From: Runella slithyformis DSM 19594
GTDB taxonomy: Bacteria; Bacteroidota; Bacteroidia; Cytophagales; Spirosomataceae
Assembly: GCF_000218895.1 (NCBI RefSeq)
Contig: NC_015703.1
Location: 3,237,001 to 3,301,000 of the forward strand
Direction: 5' to 3'
DNA: 64,000 nucleotides
Below, piece after piece: positions 34,621 to 44,520 of the stretch. The position numbers and the translations under genes were made by a program. A model generated the notes under the pieces. It made no database searches. It saw nothing but the letters and a program-made list of their open reading frames with translations, and had not been told where the DNA came from. Numbering within the stretch: position 1 is the stretch's first letter; each line of letters begins with the position of its first letter.

Positions 34621-35745
34621 ATGACAAAAATACTTCCGTTGTTGGGATTGGCCTGTTTAGCTTTGTACATGGCCTCCTGTAGCAAGTCAAAAGAAGAGAA
34701 TACCCAAAAGCCTGAAAGCTATCAGGTTAGCAGCCCCATCACTATTGATACCTCGTATGAAATAGACTACATTTCAGACATCAACTCCGTACGTAATGTT
34801 GAAATCAGGGCCCGGGTGAAGGGCTATATTGAGCAGATATATGTAGATGAAGGTAAACCTGTTCGCAAAGGACAGATTTTATTCAGTATCAGCAAGAATG
34901 AGTTCAAAGAAGGATTGTATCAGGCCAAAGCGATGCTCAAAAATGCCATTGCCGAGGCCAAAGCCGCCGAGCTCACACTCCAAAACACGAAATTGTTGGT
35001 AGACAAAAATGTGGTTTCCAAGACTGAGCTTGAAATGGCGAAAGCTAAGCTTGATGCCCTCAATGCCAAAATTGACGAGGCGCGTTCCCACGAGGCCACT
35101 GCTGAAATTCGTTTGGCCCGTACCGACATCCGCGCCCCGTTTGATGGCGTTATAGACCGTATCCCTAACAAAGTAGGGAGTCTTGTTGATGAGGGCACCC
35201 TGATGACCACTATTTCAGACAACAGCCAAATGCTTGCGTATTTCAGCGTATCTGAGAAAGAGTATTTGGATTATATGGAGAATGAAAAACAAACACCTCA
35301 CCGTGAAGTATCACTGATTTTGGCCAATGGTGAAGAACACAGTTATAAAGGGCATGTGGAAACACTTGAAAGCGAGTTCAATGCCGAAACCGGCAGTATT
35401 GCATTTCGAGCACGTTTTCCCAATCCCGAAAGAATTTTAAAAAATGGCTCTACGGGCAAGGTCAGAATACGCAACCAAATCAAAAACGCATTGGTCATTC
35501 CGCAAAAATCAACCTTCGAGATACAGGATAAAATTTACGTGTATTTAATAGATGCTGACGGGCGTATTAAGTCGCGCAATTTTATTCCCAAACTCCGTAT
35601 TCCTCACCTGTACGTTTTGCAGTCGGGTTTAGAAAAAAGCGACAAATTCGTTTATGAAGGTACCCAAAATCTACGTGAGGGTGTTCAAATAAAACCTCAG
35701 TTTGTAGCCATGCAAAACATTTTAAACCAAATCATTAAGAATTAA
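34621..35745 (+). CDS. RND efflux periplasmic adaptor (membrane fusion lipoprotein)
   Basis: This 374-aa lipoprotein (lipobox ending at Cys20, LYMASC) has the AcrA/MexA layout: a lipoyl half (VEIRARVKGYIEQIYVDEGK), an alpha-hairpin of about 70 residues, the second lipoyl half (IRAPFDGVIDRIPNKVG), then beta-barrel and membrane-proximal domains. It bridges the pump at 35916 and the channel at 39140. ATG 34621 was chosen because it gives the lipoprotein signal; an ATG 14 codons upstream (34579) would bury it. Confidence 0.93.
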   Translation: MTKILPLLGLACLALYMASCSKSKEENTQKPESYQVSSPITIDTSYEIDYISDINSVRNVEIRARVKGYIEQIYVDEGKPVRKGQILFSISKNEFKEGLYQAKAMLKNAIAEAKAAELTLQNTKLLVDKNVVSKTELEMAKAKLDALNAKIDEARSHEATAEIRLARTDIRAPFDGVIDRIPNKVGSLVDEGTLMTTISDNSQMLAYFSVSEKEYLDYMENEKQTPHREVSLILANGEEHSYKGHVETLESEFNAETGSIAFRARFPNPERILKNGSTGKVRIRNQIKNALVIPQKSTFEIQDKIYVYLIDADGRIKSRNFIPKLRIPHLYVLQSGLEKSDKFVYEGTQNLREGVQIKPQFVAMQNILNQIIKN

Positions 35746-35915
35746 TATTCTAACTCCGAGGGTGGCAGAAAACGTAATTTTTTTACCTCGGCATTAGGAG
35801 CTGAGTCCTATATAACGCCCGTGTAAGCTTGCACAAATAACGCTGAGACGATGAAACCGGCCACTTCTTCTATTGGGGTGCAAATTATCATCGTATTGAC
35901 AAAATTCCACTCATT

Positions 35916-38900
35916 ATGTTCCAAACCTTCATTCACCGTCCGGTTCTTTCTGTTGTTATATCGTTGATAATAGTATTGCTGGGAATATTGTCAATGACTC
36001 AACTTCCCGTAACACAATATCCCGACATTGCTCCACCCGCCGTGACCGTTACGACTCGCTATACGGGTGCCAACGCCGAAGTATGCGCGAAAGCCGTTGT
36101 AACACCCCTCGAAAGGGCTATCAATGGTGTGCCGGGTATGACCTACATGACTTCTACTTCGGGCAACGACGGCACGAGTATCATTCAGGTGTATTTTAAA
36201 GTAGGTACCGACCCCGACGTGGCGGCGGTGAGCGTACAAAACCGCGTTACCACTGTGCTGGACGAGCTGCCCGAAGAGGTGATCAAAGCGGGGGTCAGTA
36301 CTGAAAAGGAGGTTAACAGTATGCTCATGTACATCAACCTGCTGAGCAAAGACCCGAAAACCGACGAAAAGTTTTTGTTCAATTTTGCGGATATTAACGT
36401 ATTGGCCGAATTAAAACGTATTGACGGTGTAGGTTTTGCCGATATTATGGGGCAGCGTGAGTACGCCATGCGTGTGTGGCTAAAACCTGACCGAATGACT
36501 GCCTATGACGTATCGGCAGAAGATATCATTCTTGCCCTGCGTAACCAAAATTTAGAGGCGGCCCCCGGAAAAATCGGTGAAAGTTCAGGCCGTAATCCGC
36601 AATCATTGCAGTATGTATTGCGCTACACAGGTAAGTTTACCCAACAAAAACAGTACGAAAACATTATCATTAAGGCCACTTCACAGGGGCAACTGCTCCG
36701 CCTGCACGACATTGCTGAAATAGAATTCGGTTCACTTGATTATGATGTGCTCTCCAAAGAAAACGGACGCCCATCGGCAGCGATTCTGCTCAAACAACGC
36801 CCCGGCTCAAACGCCAGCGAAATCATAGCCAATGTTAAAAAACGGATGGCAGAACTGAAAGTTTCTACATTTCCCACTGAACTCGACTATACCATTAGCT
36901 ACGACGTATCACGGTTTTTGGATGCTTCTATTCATGAAGTACTCAAAACGCTTTTCGAAGCTTTTATTTTAGTGGCATTGGTGGTGTTTATTTTTTTGCA
37001 GGATTGGCGTTCTACCCTGATTCCGGCCATTACCGTGCCCGTTTCACTCGTGGGTACGTTTACATTCATGCTGTTGCTGGGATTTTCAATCAACCTCCTG
37101 ACACTCTTTGCGTTGGTGTTGGCCATCGGGATTGTGGTGGATGATGCCATCGTGGTCATAGAAGCCGTTCATGCCAAAATGGAATCGGAGCATTTGGATG
37201 CCAAAGCGGCTACGGTTGCCACCATGGGCGAAATCAGCGGTGCCATCATTGCCATCACGTTGGTGATGTCAGCGGTGTTTGTTCCGGTAGCGTTTTTGTC
37301 AGGGCCGGTAGGGGTGTTTTATCGCCAATTTTCGATAACAATGGCCATAGCGATCGTGATTTCAGGGGTCAATGCCCTCACCCTCACCCCCGCACTTTGC
37401 GCCATTATGTTTAAAAACCACCACGGACATGCCAAAAAACAAACGTGGCTAACACGATTTTTCGATGGGTTTAATCGCCGATATGAACAATTGGCAGGTC
37501 GTTACAAACGTCTGCTCGACATCATCGCCAACCGGCGCGCCATTACATTCGGGCTATTGATCGGTTTCCTGATTGCCACCTACGGCATCAATACTGTGCT
37601 TCCCTCAGGCTTTATTCCGACCGAAGACCAGGGAATGTTTTATGCCAACGTCACTACTCCCGCAGGGGCAACCCTCGAACGAACGGAGGCCATTACCGAT
37701 GCCATTCAGAAAGCTACCAATGGCATTGAGGCTGTCGAATCCACCTCTACATTGGCGGGCTTCAGTATGATGACCGACGGTTCGGGGGCTTCGTTTGGAA
37801 TGGGCATGATTAACCTCAAACCCTGGAAAGACCGCTCGCAGACGGTGGACCAAGTCGTGGCTGCATTGAATGAAAAAACCAAGCATCTTAAAGATGCCAG
37901 CATTCAGTTTTTTCCTCCGCCTGCCGTACCCGGCTATGGCAACGCCAGTGGATTTGAGATTCGTATTCAGGACCGAACAGGCAGCGGTGATCTTCAACGA
38001 TTGGAGAAAGTAGCCAAAGATTTTTCGGATGAACTCAACAAACGGCCCGAGATCGAAAATACATTTACGAGTTTCAATGCCAGCTTCCCGCAGTATTTGC
38101 TGGAAGTAGATAACGACAAAGCGGCTCAAAAAGGAGTTACTATCAATGCGGCTATGGACAACCTCCAATCGCTCATAGGAAGTTATTATGCCACTAACTT
38201 TATTCGGTACGGGCAAATGTACAAAGTAATGATTCAGGCACTGCCCCGCTACCGTGCCCAGCCCAACGATATTCTGAGTTTGTTTGTCAAAAATGACAAA
38301 GGTGAAATGGTGCCCTACGGAGCATTTCTGAACATAAAGCGGGTCTATGGCCCTGAACAGCTTACGCGCTGCAATATGTTTACGGCGGCAATGATTAACG
38401 GTGAACCTGCATCAGGCTATAGCAGCGGCGATGCCATCAAGGCTATTCAGGAAACATTAATCGCCAAACTGCCAAAAGGATATACGTCTGAGTGGACAGG
38501 GGCAACCCGCGACGAAGTATTGGCCGGCGACCAGGCCATTTACATATTCCTGTTGTGTTTATTGTTTGTGTATTTGTTGCTATCAGCCCAGTATGAGAGC
38601 TTCCTGCTGCCTATGCCCGTTATTCTTTCACTGCCTGCGGGACTTTGCGGATCTTTTTTCCTGCTTTATATCACCGGTTTGCAAAACAACATTTACGCCC
38701 AAGTGGCATTGGTGATGCTTGTGGGATTGTTGGGCAAAAATGCCATCTTGATCATTGAGTTTGCCATCTTACGTCAAAAAGAAGGGCTTACTCCCCTTCA
38801 GGCAGCCATCGAAGGGGCGGTATCGCGTTTGCGTCCTATTTTGATGACCTCATTTGCTTTCATTGCCGGGTTGATTCCGCTCATGCTCGCTTCGGGTGCA

Positions 38901-39065
38901 GGGGCTATCGGCAACCGTACCATCGGCACGGCAGCGGCAGGTGGCATGTTTTTCGGGACGCTTTTTGGGGTGGTCATCGTGCCGGGATTATACGTAATTT
39001 TTGCAAGTATCGGCATCAAAAAGAAGAAAAAAGTGATCTCCGGATCAGCCTTGGTTGAATCATAA
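35916..39065 (+). CDS. RND multidrug efflux pump, AcrB/HAE1 type
   Basis: This 1049-aa inner-membrane permease has the family hallmarks. These are the start MFQTFIHRPVLSVVISLIIV, two large periplasmic loops, the proton-relay Asp pair in GIVVDDAIVVIEA (TM4) and the Lys in LGKNAILIIEFA (TM10). Length and pattern match HAE1 drug-efflux pumps rather than metal pumps. It starts 170 bp after the adaptor gene and forms a tripartite system with it and the channel that follows. Confidence 0.95.
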   Translation: MFQTFIHRPVLSVVISLIIVLLGILSMTQLPVTQYPDIAPPAVTVTTRYTGANAEVCAKAVVTPLERAINGVPGMTYMTSTSGNDGTSIIQVYFKVGTDPDVAAVSVQNRVTTVLDELPEEVIKAGVSTEKEVNSMLMYINLLSKDPKTDEKFLFNFADINVLAELKRIDGVGFADIMGQREYAMRVWLKPDRMTAYDVSAEDIILALRNQNLEAAPGKIGESSGRNPQSLQYVLRYTGKFTQQKQYENIIIKATSQGQLLRLHDIAEIEFGSLDYDVLSKENGRPSAAILLKQRPGSNASEIIANVKKRMAELKVSTFPTELDYTISYDVSRFLDASIHEVLKTLFEAFILVALVVFIFLQDWRSTLIPAITVPVSLVGTFTFMLLLGFSINLLTLFALVLAIGIVVDDAIVVIEAVHAKMESEHLDAKAATVATMGEISGAIIAITLVMSAVFVPVAFLSGPVGVFYRQFSITMAIAIVISGVNALTLTPALCAIMFKNHHGHAKKQTWLTRFFDGFNRRYEQLAGRYKRLLDIIANRRAITFGLLIGFLIATYGINTVLPSGFIPTEDQGMFYANVTTPAGATLERTEAITDAIQKATNGIEAVESTSTLAGFSMMTDGSGASFGMGMINLKPWKDRSQTVDQVVAALNEKTKHLKDASIQFFPPPAVPGYGNASGFEIRIQDRTGSGDLQRLEKVAKDFSDELNKRPEIENTFTSFNASFPQYLLEVDNDKAAQKGVTINAAMDNLQSLIGSYYATNFIRYGQMYKVMIQALPRYRAQPNDILSLFVKNDKGEMVPYGAFLNIKRVYGPEQLTRCNMFTAAMINGEPASGYSSGDAIKAIQETLIAKLPKGYTSEWTGATRDEVLAGDQAIYIFLLCLLFVYLLLSAQYESFLLPMPVILSLPAGLCGSFFLLYITGLQNNIYAQVALVMLVGLLGKNAILIIEFAILRQKEGLTPLQAAIEGAVSRLRPILMTSFAFIAGLIPLMLASGAGAIGNRTIGTAAAGGMFFGTLFGVVIVPGLYVIFASIGIKKKKKVISGSALVES

Positions 39066-39139
39066 GTAATTTTCCCAATTTCCTGTAAAGACAGGCTGCA
39101 TCAAGCACTTTCTTTCAGGAAAACCTCTAACGAAACACC

Positions 39140-40576
39140 ATGATTATAGCACGCTTTATTGTCATATCATTTCTTTGTATCTGGGCCAGCAGTTGCAAAG
39201 CACCCTCTATTGTTTTCAACACCAATCCATTACAGCCACTCCCTACTCAGTATACCGATCAAATGCCCAATGCAGGCAGTGCGGAGCAATCCTGGCGTAC
39301 TTTTTTTAAGGATTCTCTATTGATATCATTGATAGATACCGCGCTGGTTCACAACCTTGACCTGCTCCGAATGCAGCAACGCATTGCGGTTTTTGATGCC
39401 CAGGTACTCCAGGCACAAGGGCGCCTTAGACCTTTTGTGGCAGGAACAGGGAGCGTAGGTATGAGGCGTTTTGGCAAATATACCATGGATGGTGTGGGAA
39501 ACTTCGATACCAATTTCTCTACCAACATCAGCAGTTCACAGCGTGTTCCGGAATATTTGCCTGATTTTTTTTGGGGAGTTCAGAGTTCCTGGGAAATAGA
39601 TATCTACAAAAAACTTCGCAATCAGCGTCAAGCGGCTATTTCGCGTTATATGGCCACCCTCGAAGGTCGTAACTTATTGATTACCCATTTGGTTTCAGAC
39701 ATTGCCAATACCTATTATGACCTCATTTCGTCCGACTTAGAGTTGGATTTTATCCGAGCTACCATCATGCTGCAACGCTCACAACTGGATCTCATTCGGT
39801 TGGAGAAAGAGGCCGGACGCAGCACAGAACTGGCCGTTCAGCAGTTTGAAGCGCAACTGCTCAACGCCCAAGCCCTCGAAAAAGAACTGCTCCAGCAAAT
39901 CAATTTTGACGAAAGCCGAATTAACTTTATTCTGGGGCGTTTTTCGAAACCTGTTGTTCGTAATAAAATCTCTTTTACTCAACTCACCTTACCTTCAATT
40001 GACAGGGGTTCGCCTGCTGACCTACTCAAAAACAGGCCCGATATTCGCCGGGCAGAGTATGAAGTTATGGCCGCCAAAGCCGATGTGGCTGCTGCCAGAG
40101 CTGCTTTTTTGCCATCGCTCAATCTGGGAGGCAGCCTCGGTTTTCAGGCGTTCAACCCCCGTTTTATTTTGAGTCCGCATTCCATCGCCTTCAATTTGTT
40201 GGGTGGAATTACCGCGCCTTTGGTCAATAAAACCGCAATTCAGGCGGAGTTCAATGTGCGAAAAGCCTCACAATTGGATGCATTGTATAACTATCAGCAA
40301 ACCATTCTTAACGGCTACCTGGAAGTGCATAATCAGTGGGTCAATATCAGCAATTTAGCGCAGATATATGACCTGAAAACCGAAGAGGCCAAAAAACTTG
40401 AAAATGCCGTTGAAACGGCTTCGCAGTTGTACCTGACGGGCCGAGCAACGTATTTGGAAATTTTACTCAATCGCCAAAACGCCATCCGTGCCAATCTCGA
40501 ACTCATCGAAATTAAACAGCAACAGTTTAATGCAACCGTAACGCTTTACCGCGCTCTGGGAGGAGGCTGGAGATAA
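39140..40576 (+). CDS. TolC-like outer-membrane efflux lipoprotein (NodT/OprM type)
   Basis: This 478-aa protein has a lipobox ending at Cys19 (WASSC) and the paired OEP repeats of TolC-family channels (TALVHNLDLLRMQQRIAVFD, LLKNRPDIRRAEYEVMAAKA). It is the outer-membrane exit duct for the RND pump, which ends 74 bp upstream. Confidence 0.93.
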   Translation: MIIARFIVISFLCIWASSCKAPSIVFNTNPLQPLPTQYTDQMPNAGSAEQSWRTFFKDSLLISLIDTALVHNLDLLRMQQRIAVFDAQVLQAQGRLRPFVAGTGSVGMRRFGKYTMDGVGNFDTNFSTNISSSQRVPEYLPDFFWGVQSSWEIDIYKKLRNQRQAAISRYMATLEGRNLLITHLVSDIANTYYDLISSDLELDFIRATIMLQRSQLDLIRLEKEAGRSTELAVQQFEAQLLNAQALEKELLQQINFDESRINFILGRFSKPVVRNKISFTQLTLPSIDRGSPADLLKNRPDIRRAEYEVMAAKADVAAARAAFLPSLNLGGSLGFQAFNPRFILSPHSIAFNLLGGITAPLVNKTAIQAEFNVRKASQLDALYNYQQTILNGYLEVHNQWVNISNLAQIYDLKTEEAKKLENAVETASQLYLTGRATYLEILLNRQNAIRANLELIEIKQQQFNATVTLYRALGGGWR

Positions 40577-40659
40577 CCTAAAAACATCAGGGGACATTGA
40601 AGCACGCCGGACTTAACCTTGGACCTTTCAATTTAGTACTTTATTCCATTCTTTTGTTG

Positions 40660-41820
40660 ATGGCTAAAATAACACTTGTACGAACGTTGGCATTAGCTCC
40701 CTATTTTAGCCCGATACGATGTTATTGGTTTTTGTTTTTGGGTTTATTTGTCAGTGATACTTTTGGACAAAAAAATACGTTGAAGCGTCTCGACTCGCTG
40801 CTCAACAACCTCAACCCCATAGCGGTTCCAACCATTCAGAATGCCCCCGAAACCGGTTGGAACTTCGGGGCGGGAATCACCTACTATTTTAACACCGAAC
40901 CCACTCCTGATTCGCTTACCCCCACCCGTTCGTCGAGCTTGGTTGGTACTTTTAATTATTCAGTGAAACGACAATTACAAACCGAAGCGCGCTGGCAAAT
41001 TTTTACAAAAAACGAGCGAATGTTCTACCGGGGAGCGATTAACTACGCCGATTTTTTTGATAAGTTTTGGGGTATCGGTAACAATACCCCGGCTAAAGAC
41101 GTAAGCGAATTTACGTTTAAAAGACTCCAGCTCCAAGTCAGTGTATTGTGCCGTGTGGCCCCCAATCTGTTTGTCGGGGGGAGCTATCAAGGAAGCTATT
41201 TCGGTAATTTTGAGTGGATAAAGACCGACCCAAATCTCCGGCTTTCTGAAATTGAAGGCAGCATGGGCAGCCGCGTGTCGGGGGGGGGGCCGATACTCAT
41301 TGCCGACTTTCGCGACAATCCTTTCAGCGCTACGCGGGGTTTTTATGCTGAACTGGCAGCGGTGTATTACCGCACATTCTTGGAGAGCTCCCACCGTTTT
41401 GATGAGTATTTTATAGACGTTCGGCACTATCGGACGGTCTTTCAAAAGCACGTATTGGCGTTTCAGGGTGTGGGCAATTTTATGAACGGCAGCGTGCCTT
41501 TTCGCGAAAAACCGCGCCTCGGCGGCCAGCAAATTATGCGCGGCTATTTCAACGGACGATACATTGACGAAAATTTACTCGCCATTCAAGCCGAATACCG
41601 AATGCCCATTTACAAAAAATGGGCTTGTTCTTTTTTTGCAGGTGCGGGGCAGGTTGCCCCTCGGTTCAATGATTTTGCTCTTGACAGAAGCAAATTGGCC
41701 TACGGTGTGGGGCTGCGCTTTTTGCTCAACGCCAAAGAGCACGTTTACCTTCGTTTTGATACGGCTCATACCACCGACGGCGACATTGGCTTTTATATCC
41801 GAGTCAATGATGCATTTTGA
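40660..41820 (+). CDS. Omp85/BamA-like outer-membrane beta-barrel without POTRA domains
   Basis: This 386-aa protein has a signal peptide (FLFLGLFVSDTFGQ) followed directly by a beta-barrel with D15-type C-terminal features: RLGGQQIMRGYFNGRYIDEN (the conserved RG turn) and a final strand GDIGFYIRVNDAF ending in Phe. POTRA repeats are absent, so it is a short member of the surface-antigen (BamA/TamA) superfamily of unknown function. It lies 83 bp after the TolC-like gene, so it is possibly co-transcribed with the efflux system. ATG 40660 was preferred over an in-frame TTG at 40597. Confidence 0.8.
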   Translation: MAKITLVRTLALAPYFSPIRCYWFLFLGLFVSDTFGQKNTLKRLDSLLNNLNPIAVPTIQNAPETGWNFGAGITYYFNTEPTPDSLTPTRSSSLVGTFNYSVKRQLQTEARWQIFTKNERMFYRGAINYADFFDKFWGIGNNTPAKDVSEFTFKRLQLQVSVLCRVAPNLFVGGSYQGSYFGNFEWIKTDPNLRLSEIEGSMGSRVSGGGPILIADFRDNPFSATRGFYAELAAVYYRTFLESSHRFDEYFIDVRHYRTVFQKHVLAFQGVGNFMNGSVPFREKPRLGGQQIMRGYFNGRYIDENLLAIQAEYRMPIYKKWACSFFAGAGQVAPRFNDFALDRSKLAYGVGLRFLLNAKEHVYLRFDTAHTTDGDIGFYIRVNDAF

Positions 41821-42163
41821 AGAAGTACTGCGGGTTTTCATCAAATAAAATGCATGAATCATCGCTCCGTCAGGCTCCGTTCTCCGCATAAAGCCCTTCA
41901 GAAAAGTCTCTTGCCCGTTACCGTTATTCCTTAAGTCTGTTTATTCATACCTATCGGTCTGCTGCAAAATCCAAACCATGACTCCCAAGCGTTGCAGCTT
42001 TGTTTGTCGGCGCTAATTGCCCTGAGAAACGGCCCTACAGCTTACGTTTGCAGAAGTCTCTGAAAATCTTCCACACCAAAATCCAACAATGACCGTTTAA
42101 AGCAACCCCAACCCTCTACTGCGCTTTGGAAGGAGACAGGCAATGATTTCCTTCGAAATGGTC

Positions 42164-42198
42164 AAAAAGGGACATGCAACAAGTTGCCCTTTTTTTTT
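42164..42198 (+). terminator. Terminator-like hairpin
   Basis: AAAAAGGG (42164-42171) pairs with CCCTTTTTTT (from 42188), with a weaker inner AAC/GTT pairing. It lies directly before the putative promoter of the POT transporter. Confidence 0.5.
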
Positions 42199-42205
42199 AC
42201 ATTTG
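42198..42205 (+). promoter_or_regulatory. Putative -7 box TACATTTG
   Basis: It matches TAnnTTTG exactly, 40 bp before the ATG of the peptide transporter. No convincing -33 element was identified. Confidence 0.45.
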
Positions 42206-42244
42206 TAACTATCACTGATCAACCTAACTAAACCAACCTATTTT

Positions 42245-43762
42245 ATGACTGAAACAACTTCCTCTCGCCATCCTAACGGCCTGTATCTTCTCTTTGCCAC
42301 TGAAATGTGGGAGCGTTTTTCTTACTACGGAATGCGCGCAATCCTGGTACTTTATCTCACCAAAGCGCTCTTTTTTGACAAAGCAATGGCTTCCAATATT
42401 TACGGAGGTTACGTAGGGCTGGTCTATATGACGCCTCTCATCGGAGGATTTATTGCCGACCGCTACTGGGGGAACAGACGCTCTATTTTAACGGGAGGGA
42501 TTTTAATGGCGCTTGGTCAGCTTGTTTTATTTTTTTCAGCTTTGCTTCGCCCCGAAACTGCCGCCGAAACCATGAGTCCGCTTGCCAGTCTGATGCTTTT
42601 TCTGGGCCTGGGACTGATGATTACGGGAAACGGCTTTTTCAAACCCAATATCTCGTCGATGGTAGGTTCGCTGTATGGCCCCACCGACCGTCGGCGCGAT
42701 TCGGCCTACACCATTTTTTACATGGGTATCAATTTAGGGTCTTTTCTGGGCAACTTAATTACCAGCTTAGTGGGCGACACGGGCAATCCCGATGATTTTA
42801 AATGGGCATTTTTGGCGTGTAGTCTTGCGATGCTGCTCGCTACTTTTACGCTGTGGTGGGGACAGAAGAAGTACCTGAATTCGTGGGAAAACAAACCCGT
42901 AGGCGATACTCCCGCCGATTCGCCGGGCGTAACCAAGGTCTATTTTTGGTTGCCTGCCCTGCTGCTCGCCTCCCTGGGAATTATGTACGTAGATGCCTTT
43001 ATTACGAACATTATTTTTCCGTTTTTGATATTATCCGCTTTAGTGATTGCCTATTTGGTGTTTGCCGACAGGTCGCTGAGCCGCGTTGACCGCGAAAAAG
43101 TAGCCGTTATTTTCATCGTTTCCTTTTTCGTGATTTTCTTCTGGGCTACGTTTGAACAGGCTCCTGCTTCGCTCACTTTCTTTGCGGATGAACAAACCGA
43201 CCGCGAGATTTGGGGATACACGGTTCCGCCGAGTCTGTTTCAAAACCTCAATGGATTTTTTATAGTTACCTGCGCTCCGCTTATGGCCTTTTTATGGGGT
43301 TTTTTGGGGAAACGCAACGCCGAGCCTTCGTCACTCTTCAAAATGGCCATTGGACTTTTGCTGGTTACGTTGGGTTACGTGGTCATTGAGATTCCGGTCA
43401 AAGATTTGATGCCGGGTATCAAAGTAAGTATGTTTTATTTGGTAGCGCTGTATCTGCTGCACTCAATCGGCGAATTATGTTTGTCGCCGATCGGTCTTTC
43501 ATTGGTCAACAAACTTTCGCCGCCCAAGTACGTATCGCTCATGATGGCGGTTTGGTTTTTGGCTCCCGCCATTGCCAATAAAGCAGCGGGAATGATTTCT
43601 GCCTTATACCCGGAACCCGGCAAAACCACCAATTTTTTAGGAGTTGAGATTCATAATCTCTACGAATTTTTCCTGATTAATGTAGCCTTGTCGGGGGTGG
43701 CGTCATTGGTGCTGTTTATATTGGCCGGCCGTCTGAAAAGTATGATGCACGGTGCTAAGTAA
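42245..43762 (+). CDS. POT/PTR-family proton-dependent oligopeptide transporter
   Basis: This 505-aa polytopic MFS protein has the POT hallmark EMWERFSYYGMRAILVLYLT in helix 1 (ExxERFxYYG motif). The second signature is GLGLMITGNGFFKPNISSMV, and RRDSAYTIFYMGINLGSFLG follows. It imports di- and tripeptides with protons. It may use peptides produced by secreted peptidases such as the M1 enzyme encoded further on. It stands as its own unit with a putative promoter upstream. Confidence 0.94.
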   Translation: MTETTSSRHPNGLYLLFATEMWERFSYYGMRAILVLYLTKALFFDKAMASNIYGGYVGLVYMTPLIGGFIADRYWGNRRSILTGGILMALGQLVLFFSALLRPETAAETMSPLASLMLFLGLGLMITGNGFFKPNISSMVGSLYGPTDRRRDSAYTIFYMGINLGSFLGNLITSLVGDTGNPDDFKWAFLACSLAMLLATFTLWWGQKKYLNSWENKPVGDTPADSPGVTKVYFWLPALLLASLGIMYVDAFITNIIFPFLILSALVIAYLVFADRSLSRVDREKVAVIFIVSFFVIFFWATFEQAPASLTFFADEQTDREIWGYTVPPSLFQNLNGFFIVTCAPLMAFLWGFLGKRNAEPSSLFKMAIGLLLVTLGYVVIEIPVKDLMPGIKVSMFYLVALYLLHSIGELCLSPIGLSLVNKLSPPKYVSLMMAVWFLAPAIANKAAGMISALYPEPGKTTNFLGVEIHNLYEFFLINVALSGVASLVLFILAGRLKSMMHGAK

Positions 43763-43887
43763 GTGTACGATAGCAAGACGGTTGGCAGTTTTTAGGTGAC
43801 ACTCCATAATGTACGTTTCCGGCCCGCAATTGCCGGTTTACAGTAAGTGTCATACCCTAAATTCTACGCCGTAAACAGGTTAGCAAG

Positions 43888-44466
43888 ATGAAAAAAAAAG
43901 AGCTGCGCAAACTGTTCGGAGAGCGTCGTCAAACATTGACAACCGCAGAAGTGGCCGATGGAAGTCAGGCCATTGCGCGGCTCTTTTTTTCTTTTTTTGC
44001 CATCGAAACCCTCAAAGCCATTCATGTGTATCTGCCCATTCGTCGCCAAAACGAAGTGGATACCTTCCCCATTATTTACACCATTCAGGAAAAATACCTT
44101 CAAAATCAGGTGGTTATCCCAAGGGCGTTGCCCGAAACGGGCGAAATGGAACACTACCAATGGTTGCCTGACATGAAACTTCAACTCAATCAATGGGGTA
44201 TTCTGGAACCTGACCCTTCCTGCAATTTGCACTACGCCGTTTCGGGCATTGACTTGGTCATTATCCCGTTGTTGGCTTTTGACCGCAACGGCTACCGCGT
44301 GGGCTACGGCAAAGGTTTTTACGACCGTTTTCTGGCAAAATGTCGCCCCAATGTCATCAAAGTAGGCATCTCGCTGTTTGACCCCATTCTCAAAATCGAC
44401 GATATCAACCCGTTTGATGTCCGTATGGATTACTGCATTACGCCTACCCAGATTTGGAAGTGGTAA
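43888..44466 (+). CDS. 5-formyltetrahydrofolate cyclo-ligase
   Basis: This 192-aa enzyme converts 5-formyl-THF to 5,10-methenyl-THF with ATP. It has the N-terminal KKKELRKLFGERRQTL helix that aligns with the family start and the C-terminal nucleotide/Mg motif GYRVGYGKGFYDRFL. Length is standard. It precedes the CarboxypepD protein by 54 bp on the same strand; no functional link is evident. Confidence 0.92.
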   Translation: MKKKELRKLFGERRQTLTTAEVADGSQAIARLFFSFFAIETLKAIHVYLPIRRQNEVDTFPIIYTIQEKYLQNQVVIPRALPETGEMEHYQWLPDMKLQLNQWGILEPDPSCNLHYAVSGIDLVIIPLLAFDRNGYRVGYGKGFYDRFLAKCRPNVIKVGISLFDPILKIDDINPFDVRMDYCITPTQIWKW

Positions 44467-44520
44467 AGTAGAGCGGGGCATTTTCCTGCTTACTGAGACA
44501 ATCGAACACCCACAATCGGT

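Larger units (their letters stand above)
41821..42244. other. Intergenic region before the peptide transporter
   Basis: The 424 bp hold no gene I can support. A hairpin AAAAAGGG...CCCTTTTTTT (42164-42198) resembles a terminator, and TACATTTG (42198-42205) fits the -7 consensus for the transporter promoter. Confidence 0.5.
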
